Assembly: GCA_000934455.1 (NCBI GenBank)
Contig: KN885399.1
Coordinates: 36,264 to 85,809 of the forward strand
Direction of reading: 5' to 3'
Source of the DNA: Apostichopus parvimensis
Taxonomy: Eukaryota > Echinodermata > Holothuroidea > Aspidochirotida > Stichopodidae
Length of the DNA stretch: 49,546 nt
Below are positions 1-12,600 of this stretch, piece after piece. A program made the position numbers and the translations under genes. The notes beneath the pieces were generated by a model. The model did not search any database, had not been told where the DNA came from, and saw only the letters and a program-made list of their open reading frames with translations. The stretch's first letter is position 1. Every line of letters starts with the position of its first letter.

Positions 1-432
1 TGAATATTCATGACACCAATTGTACTCACCATCCTCTTCTGTTGTAACTATGATGGCATCACTAGCTGGACCAATTACCAATAACTTAGTAGATCTTCAG
101 AATATAAATGAATATTCATGACACCAATTGTACTCATCATCCTCTTCTGTTGTAACTATGATGGCATCACTAGTTGGACCAATTACCAATAACTTAGTAG
201 ATCTTCAGACAATAAATGAATATTCATGACACCAATTGTACTCACCCTCCTCTTCTGTTGTAACTATGATGGCATCACTAGTTGGACCAATTACCAATAA
301 CTTAGTAGATCTTCAAACTATAAATGAATATTCAGGACACCAATTGTACTCACCATCCTCTTCTGTTGTTACTACGATGGCGATACTAACTGGACCAGAT
401 CCCTCTGAAGTAGATGCTGCCACCATAAATGA
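1..432. repeat. 108-bp tandem array made from the 3' end of FN3 exon 13
   Basis: Four units start at 1, 109, 217 and 325, each 108 bp. The rightmost unit (325-432) is the functional exon end plus 29 bp of intron. The three left units are nearly identical to one another and clearly related to it. Every copy keeps the GTGAG donor (in minus sense), and each left copy has a TGA stop in the exon frame. The array reaches the window edge, so the copy number is unknown. Confidence 0.9.
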
Positions 433-641
433 ATATTCAGTGAATGGAATGAGATCCACCAGAACCACTCCCTGTGATTCTGTAGTTCCCTCTTTTATAG
501 TTTTATTACACTGCAAGAGCTGGTACGAGTAGTTTGTGATAACACCATTCTGAGATTCACAGGGTGGTGGATTCCAATAAAATGTTAATTCAGTGGTCGA
601 GCTCCCATTTTGTAGAACATTTGTCGGTGGATAAGAAGGCT
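354..641 (-). CDS. Gene A exon 13: fibronectin type III domain 4
   Basis: A 288-nt phase 1-1 exon encodes LTFYWNPPPCESQNGVIT (strand B and loop), NYSYQLLQCNKT (strand C) and DLIPFTEYSFMVAAS (strands E-F), ending VVTTEEDG at a gtgagt donor. Its 3' 79 nt are the template of the 108-bp tandem array running left to base 1. The next exon must lie outside the window. Confidence 0.85.
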
Positions 642-3600
642 CTGTGGATATAAAGCTTTATGTAAATTTGATGAACACACAGATCCCTCCAATCATTACC
701 ATTGGTTTGTGAGAGGGGTAGCACAGAATCAACAAGATTAGTTCCGGTAATACAAGCACATGTTGAAACATATCAAAGTAAGAATTAAGATCAGTACAAT
801 TGAGTTTTAGTATTTAACCATGTCAATAAAATTTCCGTCTAAGATCTTAAGAAATACAAAGTTTTGTTTCTTCGCTACTGATTTAAATCATTAACCACCT
901 ATACATGCATGGATTCAAAGCACTATGCGCTATAGCAGTTGTACAAGATTGAAACAATTTAGCCTCCCTATTAACTGAGAGTATGTAAATATCCTGCCAC
1001 AGTAGCACTGATCTGACTACAACCACTATTCCCTGTAACCATAGGGATAATGGAAGTAAAACATTTGGTTAATGTATCTGTAGTTGCAAGGATTAAGCCA
1101 TTATCAAAGTTACACATCTTTCATAGTATTTGAAGTGGATTCTGTAGTGAAAACAGTAAGGAATTGCTTGTGTTAAGTCCTCATGTAGAAGAGAGTATCT
1201 AGCTCTATATAGCTTCAACACCAACTTGGAGCACCTGTTGATAATACATGTTAACTGTATGGATAGATGGATTGCATTAATGAACTGAAGACATAACATA
1301 ATTCACAACATCTGCAATAGTGCTGCTGCTTGAACACATTTATTTATCTTTATTTTATACTCTGGTTCATTACGGCTTGCTCACCATAAATGTTCACAAG
1401 TAATATTTGATAATGATCCATACACATACAAGCAGAATGGAAACAACTACTTGAATGTCAAAAGCAATAACGTTACTATTGCCGCATACTATTCCACTTT
1501 CCAACAGATTTATCTCAGAAACTACTGTAGTCTAGTTTGCAGTATAAATGCTGTCAGGGATGTTATCTCACCCATGTGTGGAATTGAGCCGTAATTGCTT
1601 CAATACTTTTGTCTCATGTATCTTGTGGATGGGTAGTCTGCGTACATCTGCTATGAAAGTGTTATAAATCCATTCCACTTTGAGATTTGTTGCAAGACAA
1701 GGACAGGTATTAACTATTTGATCCTTGTGATACAATTAACATGCAACACAGGTAACATTGTACTTCTGCGTTCATGATACTTGTGCATTAACCTCTTGAC
1801 TTGTTGTTTGATGTTATAAACAAGAACTAGTATCTCTTAGAGGTGAACTTACTACTTATGGTAGTTACAGCTGTCCTGTCGTTCTCTGCTCCATTCACAT
1901 CTCCATTTGCTCTCACTGTCACAGAGTACTGAGCATAACCTTTAAGTTCCCTTATAATGTGTGAAGTACTCGAGGTTGAATTCTCTACTTCTTCTTCCAT
2001 CACAACTGAAGAGCAGGCCAGGTAACTCAAGAGACGATAAGATACAGAGTAGGATGTAATTGAACAATTATTGGTAGATTGGTCAGGTGGGTCCCACATG
2101 ACCTCAAGTTGGCCTGGAATTTCTGCTTCAACCATCAAACTCCTTACACTTGGTAAGGCTGCAAAGATAATAGACGGAATTATGAAGTTACTTCATGGTG
2201 ACTTCCAAAGAATTGAAGACCACCACCATGTTGACCTTGCTTCCTGTGGGAAATATGAAGGTTTTGTAAATTCATGTCCAATGTGTTACGGCAAGCTGGG
2301 AGAAAAATAAATCTATCCTTTTTTTGGTTTGCTGAGTTTCATCATGAAATGAAATGTTCCATCTCATGCAGATTAACTTTAGATTAAACTTCTGATTGCA
2401 AAGTTTCCTGCAAAACTGTTAAAACATGTTATCTAGAAATATTTTTAGTGGGCTATCATATCTTGTACTTTTTATGATTTAATTCATATAGGTTATCCTA
2501 AGAAGTAAAATTTGCAGACACATTTTTTCACAGTACTTGTGACTAAGTGTGGTTATTCTCAGTTGGTTACACTTCACAAGTAATAATAATACCTTTCAAA
2601 TGTTGTCTAGAAAAATTGGTAGAATTTATCAACTCACATTGTATGAGAACAAACATAATGCATAACAGGAAGAGCAGCTGTTAGACTGAGCTCAGAGAAG
2701 TATAGTGAATGATGAAAGAATGCCTCAAACTTTCTTAAAGGAGGAACCAGAGCTCAGAGAAATTTAGTGAATCATGAACGAATGCCTCAAACTTTCTTAA
2801 AGGAGGAACCAGGATGAAAATATGATTTTTAAGTAGCATTAAAGAGAACCTGCAATATCAGTGGATTTTGAAAGGACCTGGCATGCTGCCCCTGAGTCAG
2901 TATTAAATCTCTCCTGTATTTCTTACAATATATTGACAGGTTCATTCTGTAATTGCAACAAAAAACTAATTGGACACAAAGAGCAAGGCAGATGGAGCTG
3001 TGTTATGGCGAGTAAGAAAGGGGCAAACAGTATTTTCTGCTAAAGTGAGTAAGATTCCTGCATCTCGCATCACCAGGCTTCAATATGATTTTCATATTTT
3101 GGACATGGTCTCTTGTTGGATCTAAATTAGTGAAACGGTGCATTAATTCTTTTTGAAATGTTTTCATGCTGCGGAAATAGCTTCTAGCAATGTCAATCTT
3201 TACAATACTTGCTGTGTGGATATGGACAAATTTTTTTTTTTTACATATCATGCTTGGCTATGTACTGTAAAGTAACATTTATCCCAAGAAAGACTCTCAT
3301 ATTGTTTTACTGACCACTCCACAATCAGAGGGAGGTTGAGGAGAATAGTTGGGCAGAGGGTCCTTGCCTGGTAGTTGAAGTTTCCCTTTAGATGTTTTCC
3401 CATGTGCACTGCCCCTATCCCTGCCTCTTTATACAAACTTACCCAAGAGATGTTTCCACTAAAAGTGAAACTAAAACTGCTGACCATACTGCAAGATTCA
3501 TTCCTACTGAGTGTTTACAACGTCCAATCGTATCATTTGTACCATATATAGAAATAGCCAGAAACAGAAGACCTAAGGATGCAAATAGTTACCTTCTGAT

Positions 3601-6600
3601 GTAGTTATGCTGTTTACAGGGTCACTGAATTCCTCACCACCATTAGAGGCTACAGAAAGGCGATAACTATGATGTGTACATGGAATCAGTCCATCAATAG
3701 CTACAGATGTTTCAGCCAGATCCAGACTCATGACAATGAGCCAGCTAGAACCATTCCATTCTTGTAAGTTAACTGTAGTACTGGAACAGGCTGTGTCAAT
3801 ACCTGAAATCTATTTATGAACAAACACATAAGCTTCATTTGTGAAGGACAAATGGATAGATCGGGAGATGCAAAATGTCTCAGAGCCCAGTCCACCTCTA
3901 TTAACCATATTAGCTCCTAAGGTTGGAGGGTGAGGATTGATTAATATTTTAAGATTGATGTTACTTATATGCACAAGAAAAATGTTGGAAATACCAGTAA
4001 GTTAATGTTTCTTCACTAAGCACCTGATTGATGTGTGACTGCAAATCCCTCATTTAAAACCAATTATATGTTACGGTAAATGCATTCCAATCTTTCATTA
4101 CACAACAAGGAGATGAAATTACAAACAAGAGTTACAAAGCAACAAAAAAATATCAACTAAAATTGCAAAGCTATCAATGGAAGAAGATATTGAGGCTTCT
4201 GTGGAAGTTTAAACCAGAACTTGTGGCTATGAAGATGACTGAATAAAACAATTGATTCATAATGGTGTGAATACACCAGGATAAACTTATGTTTTAAGTT
4301 ATGTCATTGATATCCCGTTAATGGAACTGAATGATTTTAGATCATCTAATGGTTGTATCCTTCTGCAGGTATCAACATATATCCTGAAATCCCCTCAATT
4401 GACATGTCATTTATGTGTACATATCCCTTTTCAACATATATCATCCCCATGTGCTAGTGATGGGAACAGAGAGACCAACTAAAAAGTTAACTACCTGGTA
4501 AGAGAGAAATTCCTAAAAAACTCCTAACATCATTCTCCATTTTCCGTTAAATTTTATTCCGTGTAATAAAAGGGAGGAAAGGTTTCATGTGTGTTTCTCT
4601 GTTATTTCCTTATTTAGTGATATTCCCACTATCTTGATGAGTTAAACTGTAAAAGAAGAGAAAGTCTTGATCAACTGCATTCGTTTACCGTGACTTGTGC
4701 ACACTCTACTGTATAGCCTATTAAACCAATCTCTCTGCATTACATGCTTGCATTGTAACAAACCATGACCTTTGTACTCTGGGCAGCTAAGAAGCAATAA
4801 AAGAACAGGTTGGTTAGGTCTAGCACTGTTAAAGTAAATATAAGTATGCAGCCTTGCAGAATAAATCAGCTGTTCAAATGCTAAACGAACGCTTGTTAAC
4901 AGTCATATTATACACATGACCTAAAGCCAATTGGCAAATGAGTACCTGAGACAATTCTTTGGACCAATAATGTGAATGCAGCAGTACAAACAATTCCGCG
5001 TACATCCTAACTTAGTAACTTATCTGGTACATATATGGTTAGAACTTAATGTTTCTTATCAACACTGCTAGCCTCACATTACATTAACGATCCTTGTTAC
5101 AACATGTTTACTAGTTTTAATAGTATTTACCGTGAATGAAACTGATCTTGGAGTGATGGCAGTTGTTAGGATTGGCTTCTCCGGTGCTGTGTATAAAAAA
5201 TGATTTAAATCTTAACTTAGACCAACAATAATTTAAATTAAGAAACTATGTCAAGTTTGATGATGCAGCCCATCTACAGTACATTAGAAATTATGAAGGT
5301 TCATCATAAATTATACAACTCATCTTCAATACAACCAAATTTGTAACACTGTTACCTCATTTCTTTAAATTCAAAATTATATCTCATGGTGACACAGTAT
5401 TTCAACTATAAAAATTTTACATTGACACAGAGTTCTCTGTCTCTGAGTGTTACTAGGAGCTCCTTCCCCTCCCTATCCTTCTCTCACTAGTATTATCTAG
5501 ATTTCTCATAGATTATCTGGCTGTAGACCAGTAAACTGATAAGACTCTTACCTTGACACAGTGTTCTCCGTCTCTGAGTGTTACTAGGAGCTCCTTCCCC
5601 TCCCTGTCCTTCTCTCACTAGAACTATCTTGAATTCATATCGAGTGTCTGGCTGTAAACCAGTAAACTGATGATAGAGACCAACTCCTTTCTTAACTTCC
5701 ATGAAACTCTCTGTCGTTCCTTCCTCTCGATATTGAATCCTATAATCAATGATAGGTCCATCTCCAATGTCCATCTCGTCATTCCAAGCTGGCCAAGAGA
5801 CAGTGATACTGGTAGAAGTTACATCAGGGAAAGCTAGTATGCCAGAAGCATCGGCATATACTGGTAAAACTGTGAGAAAAGAATAAACCCATCATATCGA
5901 GTAGCCTTTGTATCCTGTAACCATGGTTACACTGAATATTAACTTCTCAAAGAATAAACACCATAGTAAATCATCAACACTGCCGACTTGTGAATCCATT
6001 CAACTTACAATAAAGTTAAAGTACAGCAAACACAGTCCTTCCTTTTTCTAAACCTGTTCATAATTTATTGATTCAGTACTTGAGGCTGATTTACCTTAGC
6101 CTGAAAATAAATCTACTGTGGTAAATGAAATGTGCTGTCCATGTCTTCCACAGATAGCAGAATTCTTTATTAATACTAACCATAAGGCATTAACATGATG
6201 GTTTTCGTAAGCTCATTATCACCGACGGAGCAAGTCACTTGCATGGCTGTCTCTAATGTTATTTCCACTACCTTTGTTTGGATATAACTTTTTGCATCTT
6301 CATCAGCAGTAAGTAATGTACCAATAGGACTCAGTACCAAGTCACTCTGTGCTACCAGAGGGTTCCTAATAACAGTACAGGTCACGTTAGCTGCTTGACC
6401 AGAGTTCACTCTGACATATGTTAGACTGATGTTCCCTGCACCATTATCTGGAAAAAAGAATTGTAAATTTCTGATTTAAGAATAATAGTATGAATGATAA
6501 AGTATTACCATAATTGTAGTGTTGGTCCTATGTGCAACTTAACTACAAACATAAAGATAACTCTAAGCCAGCTGTTTGCTTTGAGAAACAAAAAGTATTC

Positions 6601-9600
6601 TGTTCTTCTCTTAATGAAAACTTTGTTAAGTAACTTTTGTGAACGTATGATAACATAGCATTCAAATTAGGAGGGTTTGCATAAAATATAAAGTAAACCA
6701 AGTATATGATGGCACTGCATCACTATTCAACAATCCTCCCTTTTTCCAATGACTTTGTTCACAGAAAACTAAACTTACTGCTTAATGGTACAATTAATTT
6801 TATGTCTATTATATTAAATTCTCTTTTCAAACTTACCAAGTCACTTAACCATTGAAAGAATGCATGGCTCTAATGTACTATAGTTCTGAATCAGCAGAAT
6901 TTTGCAAACCCAGACCTAAATCTGATTTTACTAAATGTTTCCATTGCATATTCTCAAACTTACTGGTTTGGATATTTACAAGTGACGAGCTTACCTGTCT
7001 CCCCATAACCTAGCACCTTGTTCTACCGTGCCTAGAACGAACTGGTAACCTTTTTAGCACTGTTCGCCCACTCCCGGTCAATGCCCCCTTGCTCATGAGA
7101 CCACCTCCCCTTTCCAAAATGATTGCCTACAATACACCAGAGGTAGTCTCTCCTACCCGCCTAGGAAAGGCTAGACTTTCATTCCAACCAAGAGAATATG
7201 ATACCCTGTACTTCACAACAGACAATATATAATACACAACAATTATCCACAGCTACATGGCTCAGCAATATCTATATTGCAAATAAGCAATTAGTTGAGC
7301 AAATTATACTCCACACTTGCCATTATGCTGTATACTTCTTAAACATTTTTTTATAAACCTAGTTACACCTTTTTCAACCTAGGCTCAAAATCAGTTCAAA
7401 ATATTGAACTCACCAACATTCACTTTGTTCACCATCTGCATATGGACATACGATGGCCCTAACCTCTGTTACCTATTAAGCTAGCGTGACCACTCCAGCT
7501 CCGTCCAGATGTATCCCCACCCCATCGGGTGAGGGAGGCGGAAATGGAAACAGGTAAGCTATTCACTCGTAAATATCCACATCAGTCAGTTTTGGAATAT
7601 TTAATTCGCTCCTCACATACCTATCTCCCCACAACCTCAGCACCAAGCAGCACTGCCCGATGGTGGTAGGGCCTAGGTGGGACTTAGTATCCACCATACC
7701 TTGAACAACAGTGCTACCAAATGCTGACTCAGCCTGTAGAGTATTTTGATAAGTAACATGCCACAAAAGTTGTCTGCAATCTCCATGCTGTCACCTTAAA
7801 GATATATTCAATTGGTACCCCTGTAAACAAGGCTATGACTCCCCAGATATAGTGTGCTATGACTCTTGCCGAGTCAATCGCAAATGGTCTAAAGACAACT
7901 GGTAGCCATCTAAAAACAGTGCCTGTGGTAAAATGAACAGATTCATGGTTGTTCCCTGCAGGCTCTATTTTCTTCAGTTACCATTTCAATGCCATTACCG
8001 GGCACCATAATTTATCTTTGGCGATAGAAATCTGATTGCTGAGATGAAAATATCCCATGGAAGGAAATTTAACCTCTGGTTGTTTGCTATAAAGGCTGAA
8101 TCTGTTAACGGTAGAACCCAATGGCTTTCCATCGTATATGATTGTTTAGACAAAGCATATAGACAACTACTCCTCCTTGCCCATGCAGTTAGAAACAAAG
8201 TCCTCCTTGTTAAAGCCATCAAGGAAGCTGAACCCACTGGTTCGTAAGGGTGATTCATTAAGGCTCAAAAGACTGCTGACAATCCCCATGACGGTCGCAC
8301 TAATTGCCTGATCCTCTGTCTTTTATTGGCCATTCCCCTGAGAGGTTGCAATATATAATTATTGGCGCCTGGGCTCAAACCATCACTGAACCCTTTGTGG
8401 ACCACATAGATCGCCAATCCGTAAATTTTAATGGTGGTTACTTGTTTACTTCCATCAAACAGCATCTGCAGAAAGCTACACACCTCCATTACAGACATAT
8501 TGGTAGTAGATATTTGTCTATAGTAGCTAGCACAAGTTTATGAGTCTCCGTAGTCGGGAATTGTAAGTTGCAATTGTAGATCTTCTCCTAGAGTTGGTCG
8601 GGATCTGTGGGTGTTGGTGTAACTCTTCCTCCTTCCCCGAAGGCAGACCGGAGATAAACCCTATTTTGGATCCCTCTGATACTATCTCCAACACCAACTA
8701 GAGGGCAGAAGATGTTATTCTCCCCCCCCCCCCTAACCTCCACCCAGCTCACCTCAGGATTTTCCAAGTTGATGTAGGCATCCCTAGGGCACATCTACAG
8801 GAGGAGCAGCTACTGTCTAGTCTAGTCTTCGCTGCAGATGATGCTCATGTATTAGATCCCATGGAGCCCATCCATGGGTTTGGACCACAACTGGGTCTAC
8901 TGTACCTCTCGCTCTGCTTCAAAGCGACCCTCTCTGAATATTCCTCTGTAGGACTACTGGACTCTTCTGGTAGGTCTTGCCACTCTTGGTTGATAGGATC
9001 AAGGTTTACTTCTCTCCCCGAACCTGAACTCTGACTTTGCAGAGTTCTTGGTCTCCTGGCAATTGTTGAAGGTACCTTATCAGCACTTTGACAATCAGCA
9101 CAAGGACCAATGTGAACTTCATGCCAGATTGGGCTGCTATATCCATGCCTGCCATGATATCCTCAAACTTTCTCTGAGCTGGGTCCATAAAATCCTGCGA
9201 AGGTGAGGATCCCTGCTCTGCTCGCAACTTTACTATTGCTTCATAAGGGATGGACACTTAAATATACTCTTTCATGTGTCCTTGGGGACTCTTATTGTTC
9301 TAACTGCCTTTGCTGGTAAGGTTGTCCATACCTTTTGGGCAATACCCTCAAATCTGTCGAGGCATGACGCATCCACTGGCATTGTTGATCTTGGCTTCGC
9401 CACACTTTCTCCCATAGAGGTGAGTCTAGACACTCAGGACGGGATGGGTGATTGTTCTTGTGGCTCATCAAACCCCAGGTACCGTCATTCCCTCTGCAGA
9501 GGTGTCCTACTCCTAAACTATTCTTTGAGAATATTCCTCCAACCCTGCTTCAGCTCCGTTTAATCTTCTAGACCTGAGAGTGCTGATGCTCTTCACTCTA

Positions 9601-12600
9601 GAACATCCTCTGGACATTTGCGAGTCAAATTCGTACAACATGTCAGAGCTAGGGGACCACCTCCTCTTGCTCATACAGCCTCTTGGGGACCAAGAACTGT
9701 TCAAGCCACATCTCTATTCCCAATCTTGGCTTTGGGCACCTGAACCTCCTGTTGGATGTCCCTCTCTCAGCGACCAACTGGTCATGTCCAACTCCCTGTG
9801 TATCCCTGCTGGGGTTGGACTATGGCGGCTCTGCGTCCCTACTGGGACCAGCTCTACCTCTCTAAGCAACTAGCTCTCTCCATGCTCTAACCCTTCTGCA
9901 GTCACTCTGCGACCTGATTGTCTTTCTCTTTCTCCCAGGGATGCTTCAGACTTCTTATTGGGCACTTTGGGCTTCCTCAGCAGAGCCTTGCACTTACTCT
10001 AGTCCTTCCCCTATGGTTGTGTTGCTATTCTAAACGAAGCCAGGACCGCAAGAGGAACTCTGTATTTTTCCCCCTCTCTTCCCCTTCCCCGCTACTCTCC
10101 GCTACTCTCCTCTAATCCTGCTACCCCATCTCTACATCCCCTTCTCCAGGGAGCCATTCGGATCTGTAGTTGAGCCAAATGCTCATGCAATTGATTTCTC
10201 TGCCCTTTCAACCATGAGTCCTGCCACTGTGACAGAGAGATTTAGGTACACACCAAACATGGATCTCTTCTAGTACAGGTTCTGAATTTTGGGCAAAGAT
10301 CATGTTCATCCCATGATCTTGGGACAAAACAGCCAGTAGTTTACTCACTTAAGTTGGCTCCTAGAAGACATCTCAAAATGATCGAATTCATGCAAATATG
10401 AATGGAAAATGAGGTAACAAACGTGGAAGGCATACTAGGAGAGCACTAACACATGGCCAAAACACCTTAACAAGAATACATCAGAAATAGGCCAAAAAGG
10501 GGAGGAACGAAAACAGATCAACATTGTTTGAAAAAAAATAACAAGAGAATATGACCGTACAAGTAGAACAAGACAGCTCAATATAACAAGTACACAAATG
10601 GGCACGAAGGCGGAAAACTAGCGTTAGCAATTCACGGAACTGCTACATGTACCCCGAATACTAACCAAAACATGAAAAAGGCTGTCCTTACAACCTTCTC
10701 ATAAGAAAAGATACTTATCCGGTTGTGCACAAGAACTTCAGAAAGTAGTTCCTAATTCTGAAACACCAAAAAGGCCTTGAAAAGTCCAGCTCCGAATGAA
10801 TTGACAATGAAAGAAGATCTGAGCTCAAAACAAACTTAATAGGTTACCAGTCCATTCTAGGAACTGTATAATGAGGTACTTGAATTACAAATACAAGATT
10901 TTGTTCTAATTTGATTAATGTGGCATTCCACACATGAATTCCTAATTGAAGAAGATTTGTGACTGGACCTAAAACCCTTGTACATAACAGTGCCTTCAAC
11001 ATTTTGGCAGCACAAACTCTTTAGTCTAATACCATCACTTTGTCCCCTACTGAAACAAATCATTCAGGGACTTCAGCATTTCGGACACTGTTTTGGCAGT
11101 ACAGAAGTATTTCCATCTGTTTTCAACACAAATAATTTTGTTTGAAGCTATCTTTTAAAGAAATATTTTACTGGTGTCTATTTGGTCAACGAACTTGGAG
11201 TTGCGATATCAATTTTAACAAAAGATTGATCAATGTTCATTTGAATTCACCACTATAAAGTTTGACTTTTTTCCTTGACTGCACGATTGCACTTTTAATA
11301 TGATGTATCCTAATTTGTTGGCAAAAAATTTAACCACTTTGGCTATAAATTGTGGGCTATTATCAGCAATGAATACCTTAGTTCTTAACTCAGTGATAGT
11401 CTTATCTAGATTTCAATACGACTAGTTCCAGCCATTTCTAGTGAGCATCAACTACTATATGATACATATTTACCAAGGAAAAGACAAATATAATCAACAT
11501 GAAAACAGTACTGTCCCATAGTATTGTTAACCATATCCAATGAATTAATGATACTTTTGAAGGAGGTGATTGAATGCTTTGAAAGCATCACACAATTCTA
11601 CTAGCTGTTCAATGTGCACATCTATACCAACGATTTTATCTTGACCATACCTGGATTGGCTTGTACGCAATTCTTTCAAAATCTGGTCTTGATAAACAAA
11701 GAGCAAAGATGAAACAAACTTCCCATAATAAACAATTACTTTTAACAGAAAGCTCATCCTTGTTAGTTGAGTATGGCAATAAAACCTTGCTTACATTTTT
11801 CTCTTTTGGCCAACTAAACATGACAAAATGTTTTACTTTAGACAAACTACTATTAGTACTTATAGCCCTTGCAACTTGCTTTGCACTGAGCAGGAGAGAT
11901 TTAATTTTTGCTTGATTCACGAGAGTAGCTTCTTTGGTCCAAGTTGCAGTAAATTGATCGACTGAATTATATTTAGCATTTGTGTCATTATTACTAAGTA
12001 AGACAATCTTGACAAACAATCAACATTAGCATATTGCATCAATTGACATTCTGTATCTTATATTATTCTTATAACCACTAAGATGAATAGCCTAACCTTG
12101 CAATCATGATGCAGGTAGGTTAAAGCATGTACTGGTCCAGAAACCAATGATTTATGTTGAGTTGCTGGTCCTAACAATAGTTGGAGCACTGGTCCAGACA
12201 TCAATAATGATTATTGTTGAGTTGCTGGTCCTAACAATAGTTAAAGCACTGGTCGAGACATCAATCATGATTATTGTCGAGTTTCTGGTCCTATCAAGGT
12301 GAAAGCACTGTTCAGGCATCAATAATGATTATTGTAGAAAAACTGGTCTGGAGGAATGAGTACTATTTTCAGATGTCAAATTAAGACTATATTTTTAAAA
12401 TCCAAGTCTAAATTATACAAAAATTGTACCTTCATTACACGCTATCCCAGTCCAGGGTACAGCACACCCATTGGCACAGTTAGCCTCAACATCACTGCAT
12501 GCATCCCCTCCACTGGAACAGGAGCAGGGTAGGTTGCAGAAGTCACCATAAACACCAGGAAGACATGGAGCATCTACCATTGATGTAATAAGAAGAAAAA

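Noticed and set aside
313-516. Single-exon 67-codon frame at the left edge as its own gene
   Set aside because: It is the FN3 exon 13 frame reading through its splice donor into the duplicated intron copy.
8710-8735. Homopolymer G/C runs (also near 22870, 33145, 38530, 41925, 48045) as quadruplex elements
   Set aside because: Most are single runs within transposon remnants. A structural role cannot be argued from one run each, and run lengths may be assembly-dependent.
12124-12355. Regular repeats considered as a CRISPR-like array
   Set aside because: The units are contiguous and diverged, with no constant repeat and unique spacer pattern, in an animal intron.
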